A DNA stretch of 64,000 bases from Paenibacillus lentus (GTDB lineage: Bacteria; Bacillota; Bacilli; Paenibacillales; Paenibacillaceae), in assembly GCF_003931855.1 (NCBI RefSeq), contig NZ_CP034248.1, positions 3,596,001 through 3,660,000 on the forward strand, read 5' to 3'. Shown here one piece after another: positions 18,365 to 27,832 of this stretch. How positions within the stretch are numbered: position 1 is the first letter of the stretch; each line of letters opens with the position of its first letter. The notes below the pieces were generated by a model, which did not search any database, had not been told where the DNA came from, and saw only the letters and a list, made by a program, of their open reading frames with translations. The position numbers were made by a program, and so were the translations under genes.

Positions 18365-19618
18365 TCACCGCAAATGACTTTCCACTTTCCCTAGGGTGGA
18401 TACATCTTTAAACTTCCCGATTTTTGTGCCGTAAGTTCCCCACATTACGGTAATACCTGAAACTGCGACTACGAGCGTGAGCGCCAGTGCGAATCGAGGA
18501 CTGATTTCCCAAGCTAATCCCGTAGCGAGCGAACCGACAAAAGAGCCCAAATACTGAACGCTGTTGAAAATACCATTCGTCGTCCCCCGATATCCATCCT
18601 CAGCCATATCATTGATGCAGCTTTGTGCAAATGTAGAAACACAGATGTAACAGATCATAAACAGTACACTACCCGCCAAAATAAAGCCGTAGTTAGGTTT
18701 ATAAAACAAAGCAACGCCAACGGCACAGAGTAAAAATAAGGCCTGCAGTAAAATAAAACGGTAGCCTTTCGCTGCAGTTCGAGCTGAAACTTTTAGGGCG
18801 ATAATCGCGGTGACTACAGCTGGCATAAACACCTTCCACATGCCGTCTGTCCCGGTGATGTTCTGCAGATACATAGGGAGGATATAAAATACAGCCACCA
18901 TTACATAATTATTGATGAATGCTGCAGCATTTAGTTTTAAATAAACTTTATTACTGAGAAGGTTGATCAAAAGCGGTTTTATGCCTGCCGGAGCGGTTTC
19001 CGAAGCTAATGAGTCCGATGCCGCCTCTTTTTCCTTCCGCGACTCCTTCAAGAAGAACAAAATGATCAGCCAGCTTAAGGTAATGATGAGCGCACACCCT
19101 AAGAACATTTCGTTGACCGTTAAAATATGGTGCAGCATCGGTCCAAAGGCAAACGAAGCCGCAGCGGCAAATCCGATACAAGCACTCGTAATGCTCATGG
19201 CCTTCAGGCGTAACTGTTCGTTCAGTCCGGAGGAAATCCAGGAAAATACAACAGCGATGACCGCACCGCTTCCTTGTAGCGTCCTAGCCACAATCAGCCC
19301 ATAGATACTTGTGGCGAAGTAAGCAAGGACAAGCCCGACAATGACCTGCCCAAATCCAATCAGAATCACCTTTTTATTGCCGATTTTATCGCTCCATAGT
19401 CCGAATGGAATTTGAAACACCGCCTGAGCTAGACCGAATATGCCCAGCGCCACCCCAGCGAGCGTCGGCGTATAACCGCTGAGAGATTTGGAATACACCG
19501 AAATAAACGGCATCACCATCGTCATAGCGACCTGACGAATGCTTACGGCAATGCTTAGTATGAGTAAAAACGCGAGCTCTGTTCGTGAAAAAACGCCTGT
19601 TATTCCTTTATCGTTCAT
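18365..19618 (-). CDS. MFS transporter (drug/metabolite exporter type)
   Basis: About 417 residues from ATG at 19618. That ATG overlaps the TGA of the upstream GH3 gene by 4 nt (ATGA), which is why it is preferred over the ATG at 19636. Twelve hydrophobic segments are visible. The MFS loop motif after helix 2 is PFGLWSDKIGNKK, and ARTLQGSGAVIAVVF resembles antiporter motif C. Translational coupling to the GH3-type ligase suggests that it exports the amide or adenylate-derived product of that enzyme. Substrate unknown. Confidence 0.85.
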   Translation of the reverse strand: MNDKGITGVFSRTELAFLLILSIAVSIRQVAMTMVMPFISVYSKSLSGYTPTLAGVALGIFGLAQAVFQIPFGLWSDKIGNKKVILIGFGQVIVGLVLAYFATSIYGLIVARTLQGSGAVIAVVFSWISSGLNEQLRLKAMSITSACIGFAAAASFAFGPMLHHILTVNEMFLGCALIITLSWLIILFFLKESRKEKEAASDSLASETAPAGIKPLLINLLSNKVYLKLNAAAFINNYVMVAVFYILPMYLQNITGTDGMWKVFMPAVVTAIIALKVSARTAAKGYRFILLQALFLLCAVGVALFYKPNYGFILAGSVLFMICYICVSTFAQSCINDMAEDGYRGTTNGIFNSVQYLGSFVGSLATGLAWEISPRFALALTLVVAVSGITVMWGTYGTKIGKFKDVSTLGKVESHLR

Positions 19619-21195
19619 TGAATCGTCTGCATCCAATCCTGTGGTATGTCCTGATTAATGATCCACGATTTATCAATATGATCGCGGAAATAGCCCGGCG
19701 TCACGACCGCTTTAACCTTAACATGGCCAGTCACTCCCGTTTGCTCGCTTCTTCGTCGCTCCAGCTCGACAAACGTCCCGGGCTTGAACTGCACATAATG
19801 CGGCGGTTTTATGATGGTTTGCGAATAATTGCGATAGGCGGTGCGTATCTCCTTTAACACTCCCGCAAAGACGTTCATAAATTCAGTCATTGTTTCCTCG
19901 GGTAAAGCCTCCACCATTTCAATACCCAAACAATGGTGAACGAAGCAATCCCGGTCCATCCAACCGAAGAACAAATGAGAACCCACTTTCAACTTGAGCC
20001 TGTCGGCGGCTTGATTCACGGCTTGGGCAATCTCCGCTTCGTTCAATTTCTCCCCTGTGATATTGATCATGGACACCGTCCGCCCGATGACTTTAATCAT
20101 TGGGGGCTCTGTCTCTACAAAACTAACCACATCCCCAGTGGTATACCGGTATAGCCCATTGTGGCCGGTAATGATCATTTCATAAGGAATGTCCCGCTTT
20201 ACATCCGCCAAAGGATATACCTTGCCGCTATCAAGTTCGCGAAATTCAAAATAATATAAATCCGCGTTCAGCATAAGTCCTGCTTCCCGGTCCGAATTGC
20301 CGCAGGCATACGCTCCTTCGGTGCCAGAATAAAAATCACTGACCCAAACCTGGTCGCCAAACACGCGACGGATTTGCGGAATAAACGTATCGTAAGGCAC
20401 GCCCGTGGACAACATGATACGGAAGTTTGGCCATAACTTTAACAAATCGATGCTGCCATCGCGATTAAGCGCCGCTTCCACAATCTTGTTGTATTCAGGC
20501 ATGCTGGCAAACAAGCTTGCACCCTGGTTCTTAATATAATTTAAAAAGTTCAACGAGAAGCTAGTGATCCCGGTAATACCGACCACGTCGTGCTTAAGAG
20601 CATATTTGGCCATTTCAAACATTTTAAGGTCATAGCACTCTAGTTGCATCACCTGATCGGGAACTGGATTTAAATCCTTTAGAATCGGATCATACGAGCT
20701 CATGATGCCTGAAATATAGCCAACGGGTACCCCTTCAATATCCCCGATTCTTCTAGGTCCCACCGTTGATAACACTTTGCCGTCCGTCGGCAAAGACCCA
20801 CCGGACTGTACATAGCCGATTAAATTCCGCAGAGCCCCTCGATACCACTGGTCAAGACTTTCCCGCGTATGTGGAATCAGTTTTGCCGTTCCGGATGAGC
20901 CGCTGGTTTTAGCCCAGTGAACAATCGGTTCACAGGTTAATACGCCAGACTTCCGCTGCCCCGCTTCGATATCTACTGCATAACCATTGTAGTCTCTTAC
21001 TGGTACTGTCTGATGATACTGAGCTGCCTTACGTATTTTGGAAAAGTGAAAACGGCGGCCCACATCTGTCGATGCATTTTTGCGCAATATACTCATCAGT
21101 AAATGATGTTGTGTCTGCTCGATGTTTGTAAGTGAATAACGAAAAGCCTCGTAATCATCGTGTAATCGTTCGACCAAGTGCTCTTTCGTAATCAT
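19615..21195 (-). CDS. GH3 family acyl-acid amido synthetase-like protein
   Basis: 526 residues, ATG at 21195. The adenylation signature is WAKTSGSSGTAKLIPHT (about residue 90), followed by the GH3-type DFYSGTEGAYACG near residue 290 and YRYTTGDVVSFVE near 350. GH3 enzymes activate carboxylic acids with ATP and join them to amino acids; plant members conjugate jasmonate or auxin, while bacterial members are barely studied. The gene is followed by an overlapping MFS transporter gene, so the pair looks like a two-gene make-and-export unit. No other biosynthetic genes flank it. The substrate cannot be told from sequence alone. Confidence 0.8.
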   Translation of the reverse strand: MITKEHLVERLHDDYEAFRYSLTNIEQTQHHLLMSILRKNASTDVGRRFHFSKIRKAAQYHQTVPVRDYNGYAVDIEAGQRKSGVLTCEPIVHWAKTSGSSGTAKLIPHTRESLDQWYRGALRNLIGYVQSGGSLPTDGKVLSTVGPRRIGDIEGVPVGYISGIMSSYDPILKDLNPVPDQVMQLECYDLKMFEMAKYALKHDVVGITGITSFSLNFLNYIKNQGASLFASMPEYNKIVEAALNRDGSIDLLKLWPNFRIMLSTGVPYDTFIPQIRRVFGDQVWVSDFYSGTEGAYACGNSDREAGLMLNADLYYFEFRELDSGKVYPLADVKRDIPYEMIITGHNGLYRYTTGDVVSFVETEPPMIKVIGRTVSMINITGEKLNEAEIAQAVNQAADRLKLKVGSHLFFGWMDRDCFVHHCLGIEMVEALPEETMTEFMNVFAGVLKEIRTAYRNYSQTIIKPPHYVQFKPGTFVELERRRSEQTGVTGHVKVKAVVTPGYFRDHIDKSWIINQDIPQDWMQTIQ

Positions 21196-21567
21196 CTCGT
21201 ATCCATCCCTTTATTCACAGATTCCTTTCATCAAAACCTGTAAAGCTTCTTCCCAAGCTTACTTTAAGGTCAGACCGTGATTATGGAGAAATTAGTGTTC
21301 ATAGATGATGGATCGTGCCGGAAACTCATTTTCATTTTTTAGTACCCTGACTTATAATAGCACTTTGCCTATATTATGTAAACCAGTCCTGCGGCTTAAA
21401 TTGAACATTTTTTCACATAACTGTTAGAGCTGACCTTGGACAAGAACATATAGTACTTATAATAAAAAAAGCCGCAAGTACGCGACTGAAAGACACTTCT
21501 TAGATTCATCAACGCCCCTCTACGCCAAAACACGAATAGAATGGAATTCCACTCTTATTAGGCATTC
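21196..21567. other. Gene-free region upstream of the GH3 operon
   Basis: Holds the presumed promoter of the GH3-MFS operon. At 21471-21486 a short stem (GCCGC / GCGAC) with an adjacent run of seven A (T on the minus strand) probably terminates the Fnr-like regulator gene. No gene seen. Confidence 0.5.
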
Positions 21568-22275
21568 TTATTCAGCATGAAGCAGCAACTGATCCAAATC
21601 TAGGATTTTAATTTGCTTTTTCGGTAACTGCACAATCAATCGATGTTGTTCAAGAGAAGTAAATTTACGGCTAATTGTTTCTGGTGTTGTACCTAGATAC
21701 GAGGCTAAATCCTTTTTAGACATCGGCAAAGTAATCGTTGGACTATTACCAGTCTCCTTCTCAACACATTCTGCTAAAAAGGAAATAAGACGGGACTCCA
21801 CATTTTCAATCGCGACCTGAGTGGTTTGCTTCTCAGATTCCTTCAAGCGCATCGTAACCTCTGACAGTATTCTTAAAGAAATCTGCGGATACTCCAACAA
21901 ATATTGCTGTAAATCCTCTTGTTTAATTAAACAAATTGACGTGTTCTGCAAGGCTTCAGCGTAATTCTCATGGACGCTCCCGGGTTGAAAAATGGCGAGC
22001 TCACCTGTAAAATCTCCTGGATTTAAAATTCGAACGAGCTGTTCTTTTCCGGAGTCAGTTAAGTGGTAAATCCGAATTTTGCCTGTATTGATAATATATA
22101 AGGTATCATCTTCCTCACCTGCACGGAATAACAATTCCCCTTTTTGTAATTGAAGTGTTGTGGCTGATTCTGCAATCATATCCATTTGACGATCTTCTAG
22201 ATGGTTAAAAATTGGAACTAAACGAACGCATTCGGCATATCCTTGGTGATGATGACAACTTTGATTGTTTTTCAC
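21568..22275 (-). CDS. Crp/Fnr-family transcriptional regulator
   Basis: About 235 residues from GTG at 22275, chosen because AGGAGG lies 7 nt upstream; the ATG at 22299 would put that Shine-Dalgarno inside the gene. N-terminal CHHHQGYAEC has two cysteines and three histidines that might sense redox state or metal. A cyclic-nucleotide-like barrel follows (LLFRAGEEDDTLYIINTGKI, GDFTGELAIF), then the Crp-type HTH with SYLGTTPETISRKFTSLE, which resembles the Fnr recognition helix (E-x-x-S-R). An Fnr-like box lies upstream of the neighbouring P-type ATPase gene, making that operon the likely target. Confidence 0.85.
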   Translation of the reverse strand: MKNNQSCHHHQGYAECVRLVPIFNHLEDRQMDMIAESATTLQLQKGELLFRAGEEDDTLYIINTGKIRIYHLTDSGKEQLVRILNPGDFTGELAIFQPGSVHENYAEALQNTSICLIKQEDLQQYLLEYPQISLRILSEVTMRLKESEKQTTQVAIENVESRLISFLAECVEKETGNSPTITLPMSKKDLASYLGTTPETISRKFTSLEQHRLIVQLPKKQIKILDLDQLLLHAE

Positions 22276-22386
22276 TTCATACCTCCTATTTGTAATCATC
22301 CATCTCTGCTATCTAATAATTATAGCAAAAGTAAAGTCAAACCATGACTATTCATAACAAAGTAGCAGCTGGCTTTTAAATAATAA

Positions 22387-22416
22387 AGCCACAGAGAAAT
22401 CTTGCTTCCCGTGGCT
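22387..22416 (-). terminator. Terminator after the P-type ATPase operon
   Basis: On the minus strand AGCCAC pairs with GTGGCT across a ~18-nt loop that itself allows extra wobble pairs; TTATTATTT follows. It separates the metal operon from the downstream Fnr-like gene. Confidence 0.7.
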
Positions 22417-22425
22417 ATTTATGGG

Positions 22426-22731
22426 TCAAGAATGATACGATTGATCTGCTTTCGATAACATATTATATACGGCTGCATAAGTTTCACATACATCTCCAGG
22501 AATGGTGTAATTGCCTGTGATTGTTCGTAGCTGAGTAAATTCGAGATCCAAGTTGGGCTTGTTGTTTCCCGCTTCTCTAACTTTTTGATTCATTGCTTCA
22601 AATAATTCTCGCACTTCATATGCTTCTGGGTGAGTCTTACCATGGGCACGTGTGATAGCAGTAGTGAACAACTCTAGCTTTTCAAAATCGTTCGTTACAA
22701 CATCGATAAATGTTCCTGGTTGTTCAGACAT
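22426..22731 (-). CDS. Small helical protein, possibly of the iron-sulfur repair (Ric) group
   Basis: 101 residues, starting ATG at 22731 behind AGGAAGGAATCAAG. It contains AITRAHGKTHPEAYEVRELF and a C-terminal TIPGDVCETYAAVYNML. From memory this resembles the short C-terminal type of the Ric/YtfE-like di-iron repair family in Firmicutes, but I cannot confirm it; the several-histidine hemerythrin pattern is not obvious. It is third in the ATPase - HMA protein - this gene order and ends before the terminator. A role in oxygen or nitrosative stress would fit the Fnr-like regulator. Confidence 0.55.
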   Translation of the reverse strand: MSEQPGTFIDVVTNDFEKLELFTTAITRAHGKTHPEAYEVRELFEAMNQKVREAGNNKPNLDLEFTQLRTITGNYTIPGDVCETYAAVYNMLSKADQSYHS

Positions 22732-22770
22732 CTTGATTCCTTCCTCCTTGAGTGAATTTTGTTATGCATC

Positions 22771-23004
22771 TTAGGCAGATTTTACTTTTGATTTTAGGAC
22801 TGGATATCCCAAGTCCTCGATGGCTTTTTCGATATCGCCAATAGCTATCGCTTCTGAATCAAAATCTACTTTTACTTTACTTGCATTGAATAATACATTT
22901 ACGCTATCTGGATGGATGCCGTTCAATCCTTTTACTGCATTCTCTATCTTTTGCATACATGATGGACAAGATAATGTTTCGAGTTGAATGATTGCCTTTT
23001 GCAT
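22771..23004 (-). CDS. CopZ-like heavy-metal-associated domain protein
   Basis: 77 residues, ATG at 23004 behind GGGGAGAG. One HMA ferredoxin-like fold with the metal site LSCPSCMQKIENAV (C-x-x-C) and the usual C-terminal IEDLGYPVL. Such proteins hand Cu(I) or another soft metal to a P-type ATPase. It follows the ATPase gene by ~110 bp on the same strand; that ATPase has no HMA domain of its own, so this protein may supply the metal in trans. Confidence 0.85.
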   Translation of the reverse strand: MQKAIIQLETLSCPSCMQKIENAVKGLNGIHPDSVNVLFNASKVKVDFDSEAIAIGDIEKAIEDLGYPVLKSKVKSA

Positions 23005-23117
23005 GGGTTATCTCTCCCCTTTTTTTTAATATTGAGGGTTCGTTTGTTCCGCCTCTTCCTCTTCACAGTTCCAGTATAGCTTTGTTTTGTCTGAATAAAA
23101 TTGATAGAGATCAAGTT

Positions 23118-24986
23118 TTAATCATTTTGATTTTTTCCTCTCAAACGAAATCTCAACAATCTCATACCATTCAAGATCACCGCCAAGATACTTGCTTCGT
23201 GAACCAACATCCCAATCGACATGTTCATCCACTCACTGAATAATACGCTGGCAAGCAGGACCAGTACCACACCTACCGCAATGAAGATGTTTTGTTTCAT
23301 GTTACTTGCAGTTGATTTTGTCAGGCCTAATGCGTGTGGCAACCGACTGAAGTCAGAATTCATTAAGACTACATCCGATGTTTCAATCGCAACGTCTGTT
23401 CCGTTTCCCATGGCGATCCCGACATTCGCTAAGGCCAAGGATGGACTGTCATTAACCCCATCACCGACAAAGGCTACGATTTGACCTTCTGCCTGCATTT
23501 TTTCAATATAAGCTGATTTACCTTCGGGCAGCATATGACCATGTGCTTCAGTCAACCCAAGTTCACGAGCTACTAAATCAACTGTTCCTTGGTTGTCCCC
23601 GGAGAGAACGACCAGGTTTTTCACGCCTAGTTTTTTAAGCTTTTGAAGATCTTGTTTGACACCTGGACGGATTTGATCCCGGATACCCATTAGAACTTTC
23701 AATTCTCCGTCAACCGCGGTCAAGACAAGAGAGTTCCCGTTCTGTTCAAAGCGTTCTACGTCTCTCTGGACATTTTTGTTTAGTGCTACATTTTCCTTTT
23801 CCATTAATGCTACGTTACCAACGGCAATACGATGTCCCTTTACTTTGGCAACAATCCCGCCGCCTTTAACCACTTCAGTTTCTTCTACCGTGGAAAAAGT
23901 AGTCCCGCCAATATCTTGTAGAACTGCTTTTGCCAGTGGGTGATCCGATTCACGTTCCACACTTGCCAAATATCCCAGTACTTCCTCCCTATTCGCACCG
24001 TAAAATACTATTTCGGCTACCTCAGGGTTTCCAACGGTTAAAGTTCCGGTTTTGTCAAAGACAATCGTGTCAACTTTACTGAAATCATTGATCACTTCGC
24101 TGCCTTTTAAAAGTACACCATTCCGTGCGCCATTTCCGATCCCGGCAACGTTGGATACGGGCACTCCGATAACCAATGCCCCTGGGCACCCTAATACCAA
24201 AATGGTGATAGCCAGTTCAATGTCACGGCTGAACAGCCCAATCATTAAGGAAAGGATTAGAACAGCAGGAGTATAGTATTTCGAGAAACGGTCAATAAAT
24301 CGTTCTGCTTCTGATTTAGAATCCTGTGCTTCCTCAACTAATTCGATAATTCTACCAAAAGTTGTATCCTCCCCCACACGATCAGCTCGAATTTGTATCG
24401 TTCCGTTTTCCAAGATCGTTCCCGCAAATACTTCAGAATCCACAGTTTTGCTTACGGGTACAGACTCCCCCGTGATACTCGCTTCATTGATGTGACCTTT
24501 ACCCGTCAACACGGTTCCATCCACGGGAACTTTTGCACCTGTCTTAACCAGCAAGATATCCCCTTCATCTACTTCATCAACCTCTACCTCTTCAAACTCT
24601 CCGTTTTCCATTTGTTTCAGGGCACTTTCTGGTGCCATCTCGGTTAATTCTTTAATAGCGGATCGTGTTTTATTCAATGTGCGTTGTTCCAAGAAAGAAC
24701 CGAATAAGAATAAGAAGGTAACAATAGCTGACTCTTCATAGTTTTGAATTAAAAAAGCTCCAATGACGGCGATGGTAACTAAGACATCAATACTGATGAC
24801 TTTTACTTTTAATGCTTGATACGCTTGGATGGCGATGGGAGCCCCCCCGAAAACAGAAGCAATGATGAACGACCAGGTGAAAAGAGTGGCATTCTCCAAA
24901 GCAAAATGACTAAACAAACCGCTCAAAATCAAAATTCCGCTAATGAGCGTTATCTGGTTTTTCTTCCTAAATATATAGCTTTGCAT
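23118..24986 (-). CDS. Heavy-metal P1B-type ATPase with a CPG membrane motif
   Basis: 622 residues. ATG at 24986 with GGAGG close in front. No N-terminal HMA domain. Actuator motif ITGESVPVSK, phosphorylation site FDKTGTLTVGNPE, and hinge GDGVNDSPSLALAN are intact. The metal-selecting sixth helix reads VLGCPGALVIGVPVS, i.e. C-P-G rather than the usual CPC, CPH or SPC. The eighth helix region reads HEASILAVILNG, reminiscent of the HEGxT motif of P1B-4 pumps. The metal is therefore uncertain. The neighbours (CopZ-like and Fnr-like genes) suggest a soft or redox-linked metal. It probably heads an operon preceded by an Fnr-like box. Confidence 0.88.
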   Translation of the reverse strand: MQSYIFRKKNQITLISGILILSGLFSHFALENATLFTWSFIIASVFGGAPIAIQAYQALKVKVISIDVLVTIAVIGAFLIQNYEESAIVTFLFLFGSFLEQRTLNKTRSAIKELTEMAPESALKQMENGEFEEVEVDEVDEGDILLVKTGAKVPVDGTVLTGKGHINEASITGESVPVSKTVDSEVFAGTILENGTIQIRADRVGEDTTFGRIIELVEEAQDSKSEAERFIDRFSKYYTPAVLILSLMIGLFSRDIELAITILVLGCPGALVIGVPVSNVAGIGNGARNGVLLKGSEVINDFSKVDTIVFDKTGTLTVGNPEVAEIVFYGANREEVLGYLASVERESDHPLAKAVLQDIGGTTFSTVEETEVVKGGGIVAKVKGHRIAVGNVALMEKENVALNKNVQRDVERFEQNGNSLVLTAVDGELKVLMGIRDQIRPGVKQDLQKLKKLGVKNLVVLSGDNQGTVDLVARELGLTEAHGHMLPEGKSAYIEKMQAEGQIVAFVGDGVNDSPSLALANVGIAMGNGTDVAIETSDVVLMNSDFSRLPHALGLTKSTASNMKQNIFIAVGVVLVLLASVLFSEWMNMSIGMLVHEASILAVILNGMRLLRFRLRGKNQND

Positions 24987-25308
24987 TTGGACCTCCTACT
25001 AGTTTGATTTTTCTTATTGTTGGTGATTCTAGTATAGGATGTTGTAGGATAATAAAAATTGACTGGAATCAAGTTATAAGAAAAAAGGAACCTATCCACA
25101 TCGGACCGGCCCCTGCTATATTCTCACGATTTGTCGGTTATATTAATCTTTTCGAAGCATGGAGCGAGCTCAGTTCTATTTTTTATTAACATAATCTGCC
25201 CAGCAACTACTGGACTTTAGTCGAGGTCAATTACCTCCCGTGGTCTGTACCGAATCACTGGAATTTTCATTAAAATATAACCATGTTTTCTTGGAGGAGT
25301 GAGGTTTG
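24987..25308. other. Intergenic region between the divergent ATPase and EcsC genes
   Basis: Contains the Fnr-like box at 25059-25072 and presumably the ATPase promoter on the minus strand and the EcsC promoter on the plus strand. No gene seen. Confidence 0.5.
25059..25072. promoter_or_regulatory. Fnr/Crp-like operator upstream of the P-type ATPase
   Basis: TTGACTGGAATCAA differs from the Fnr consensus TTGAT-N4-ATCAA at one position. It lies 73-86 bp upstream of the ATPase start, and an Fnr-like regulator is encoded just past the end of that operon. Confidence 0.65.
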
Positions 25309-26067
25309 ATGAAATACGAACATAAAATACGGAGAGAACTTGCCGACTGGGAACAAAAGATGTTCAAACCGCCGGGATGGCTAGAGAAAACATCGAAAAC
25401 CATCGGAAATCGAATAAACCAGTTCATTCCCCCGAAGGTACACGACATCATTACGACCACCATCCGGTCGATCGTGCGCACGGCCTTGTTCGGCGCGGAA
25501 TATACGCCTAGCCGTGCGGTAAAAAATTCTCCTGAACTCGAGTCTGCCGATCAGGAAGCGAAGGAGTTGTTTACGCTGTACCAAAAAATCGCGGTTGCCG
25601 AAGGTGCCGGCACTGGAGCAGGCGGCATTGTCCTCAGTATGGTAGACTTTCCGGCTTTAATTGCGATTAAGATGAAATTTTTGTTCGAGCTAGCGCATGT
25701 TTATGGCTATGATACCAAACACTTTTCCGAGCGGGTGTTCATTCTTAAAGTATTTCAAATGACGTTTTCGGGGCCGGAAAATCGTGCCAGGCTGCTCTCC
25801 GCCATTAAGAATTGGCATAATGAAAAGGAACAGTGGCTCTCCGACGCCGAATACTCACACAATATGGACTGGGAGACATTCCAAATCGAATATCGTGACG
25901 CCATGGACTTCAGAAAAATGCTGCAGATGCTGCCTGGGGTCGGGGCTTTCGCAGGCGCATGGGCGAATTACACCATTCTTGAGGAGCTGCGCGAATTTGC
26001 TATGAACGCATATCGGCTGCGCAGATTGCACGATGATTTCGAGGTTATGGGACAGTCTTCTCCCTAG
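25309..26067 (+). CDS. EcsC family protein
   Basis: About 252 residues, ATG at 25309 (a TTG directly before is also in frame) behind GGAGGAGTGAGG. The glycine- and alanine-rich GAGTGAGGIVLSMVDFPALI segment near residue 100 and the later LPGVGAFAGAWANYTILEEL are typical of EcsC proteins. EcsC is the third protein of the Bacillus ecs ABC transporter locus, but ecsA and ecsB are absent here; stand-alone EcsC-domain proteins are common in Paenibacillus. Function unknown, probably membrane-associated. Confidence 0.85.
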   Translation: MKYEHKIRRELADWEQKMFKPPGWLEKTSKTIGNRINQFIPPKVHDIITTTIRSIVRTALFGAEYTPSRAVKNSPELESADQEAKELFTLYQKIAVAEGAGTGAGGIVLSMVDFPALIAIKMKFLFELAHVYGYDTKHFSERVFILKVFQMTFSGPENRARLLSAIKNWHNEKEQWLSDAEYSHNMDWETFQIEYRDAMDFRKMLQMLPGVGAFAGAWANYTILEELREFAMNAYRLRRLHDDFEVMGQSSP

Positions 26068-26161
26068 CGCCATATAAATTCAAGAACAATGGTTGCTTAA
26101 CAAAACAAAGGCAGTTCTTCATGCGTAATTATTTTCAATGAGCCAACCAACAAATGCTCAG

Positions 26162-26377
26162 TCAGCTGGGAAGCATCGTCATGATCAGTAGCTGCCGATA
26201 AAATCTCGTCACGAAGCTAATGCGTGTCCCTCCGGTTTCTTTCCTGAACAGTACTATCGTGAACATTTCATTTTCTGAAACAACATTCCACTTACTGTCA
26301 GCAAAAGAGTCAGTGTAAACCCGTTTACGTGGTGCCTCTACTTCTTCATATACGGATCTACATTTACTAAATGACAT
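26162..26377 (-). pseudogene. Possible relic of an AHSA1/SRPBCC-type gene
   Basis: 71 codons. VYEEVEAPRKRVYTDSFAD followed by a tryptophan and ETGGTRISFVTRF recalls the N-terminal third of AHSA1 (Hsp90-activator-like) proteins, with drift. Family members have ~150 residues, so it would be a 3'-truncated remnant. There is no clear ribosome binding site. The match is from memory and weak. Confidence 0.3.
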
Positions 26378-26447
26378 TTATAGTGTATATACAATTTATG
26401 GGACTTGTGCTTTTATGAAAAATATGAAAAATGGAGTGAATAATTCA

Positions 26448-26981
26448 ATGAGAAAATATATGTTCTTGATTAGTATTATTTCAATTATTGTGCTAAGTGG
26501 ATGTGTAAGCCAACAGTCTGCCAATAACAAAGTACCTATGAAAAGTGACGTGGATATTAAACAGTTGGTTAGTGATTATAGTAAAGGCAATATAGAAGAC
26601 CAATCTGCTTCCATTAATTCAACGCATCTAATAGTTACAAACCAGGACAATAGTCAGTTAACCTTTGCGCTGCCGAAAGACGAGTTCTTTGTTTCTATTG
26701 CCCCATACCTTGAACAAACACATCCTTGTGCCACCCATAGCTTGACTGGCTGCCGAGGAGAACTGATAAATGAAGAGTTTGATATCTATATAGAAGATAG
26801 CGAAGGAAACGTTATACGAGACGAAAAATTAATGTCAAATTCCAGTGGGTTTATTGATTTATGGCTGCCAAGAAATAAAGAATTTCGCATATCAATTTGC
26901 CAAAATGAGAAGTCTGTGGAATCCAAGTTTTCAACGTTTGAAAGTGATGACACATGCATTACTACCATGCAGTTGATATAA
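26448..26981 (+). CDS. CueP family lipoprotein
   Basis: About 177 residues from ATG at 26448, chosen because GGAGTG lies 9 nt upstream and it starts directly with the signal peptide; an earlier in-frame ATG lies at 26415. The lipobox is VLSGC, so the protein is a membrane-anchored lipoprotein. Mature regions with EDEFFVS-like KDEFFVSIAPY, THPCATHSLTGCRGEL and DLWLPRNKEF match the CueP copper-resistance family of Salmonella and many Gram-positives. The cysteines in PCATHSLTGC are those expected for copper binding. It is followed by a bidirectional terminator. The nearby P-type ATPase may be functionally linked, but they are not in one operon. Confidence 0.88.
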   Translation: MRKYMFLISIISIIVLSGCVSQQSANNKVPMKSDVDIKQLVSDYSKGNIEDQSASINSTHLIVTNQDNSQLTFALPKDEFFVSIAPYLEQTHPCATHSLTGCRGELINEEFDIYIEDSEGNVIRDEKLMSNSSGFIDLWLPRNKEFRISICQNEKSVESKFSTFESDDTCITTMQLI

Positions 26982-27009
26982 AAGGCGGGTATCCTCTTTA
27001 AAATACAAA

Positions 27010-27038
27010 AGAGCAGTTGTCTTCGACAAATCTGCTCT
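27010..27038. terminator. Bidirectional terminator between cueP and the GH43 3' fragment
   Basis: AGAGCAG pairs with CTGCTCT and TTGT with ACAA around a CTTCG loop; A-run on the left and T-run on the right. Confidence 0.85.
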
Positions 27039-27075
27039 TTCTTCTATTTATTTGGCATTAATTAATAATATCAAT

Positions 27076-27654
27076 CTAGGAAATTGATTTTACGGTATAA
27101 TAATCAAAATCAGCAAATGAGTCGTGCTGATGAGAATCAACCGAGCCAATAAAATTAAACAACCCTGTAAATCCACCAATTTCTCCTCGGACCCCGTTGA
27201 CACCTTCATCAGATAAATAAGTAGCATCAATATTCTCAATAAAAACGTTCCAGTCCTTATCATCACTCATCCGGTATAAGATATCTGCATAACCTACATT
27301 ATAAATAACCTTCAGCTCAACCATATTATTGGGGAGCGGAATAGTATGATCAACAAATTCGATGCGCTCTCCTAGTTTAGCCTGTAATAACCTTAAAACG
27401 GTTTCACCAAACGATTCTGAATAGGTTAAATGAGCATAAATCCAATTATTTGAATCATAATAAAGCCCCATACCAGCAGTTTCGGAATAATGATCCGGTT
27501 GAAACTCGACTTTTGTTTGAAATTCATAATGAAACGATGTCGCACGCGTGGCCATAATAGCTGGATTTACCTGTGAAAAAAGCGAATTCTCTCCGTGAAT
27601 ACGTAAATGTCCCGGACGTTCAATCGTATTCACCCAACTCACTTCCTGATGTCG
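27076..27654 (-). pseudogene. 3' fragment of a GH43 glycosidase gene split by an IS110 element
   Basis: Encodes the C-terminal beta-sandwich half of a GH43 beta-xylosidase/arabinofuranosidase-type enzyme: NTIERPGHLRIHGENSLFS, then GMGLYYDSNNWIYAHLTY, ending FADFDYYTVKS. Joining this piece at its CGA codon (27654-27652) to the 5' piece at CG (29760-29759) restores one frame of about 552 codons with no extra or missing base. The part left of the insertion has no natural start, so no intact enzyme is made unless the insertion is excised. Confidence 0.88.
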
Positions 27655-27832
27655 ATAAGCACAGCGGTGATATGTCAAGGGGTTGATTTGTTAGAATTGG
27701 AAAATAATCAGCACCAATCTAGACTCTGCCTTGAAAAAGACATCACCAAACTAGACCCGCCATATTGTCAAAATTTTCAGACATGAATGGAGTGCGGGCT
27801 AACTGTAAAAAGAGTAGGGTTTTGGAAACCGG

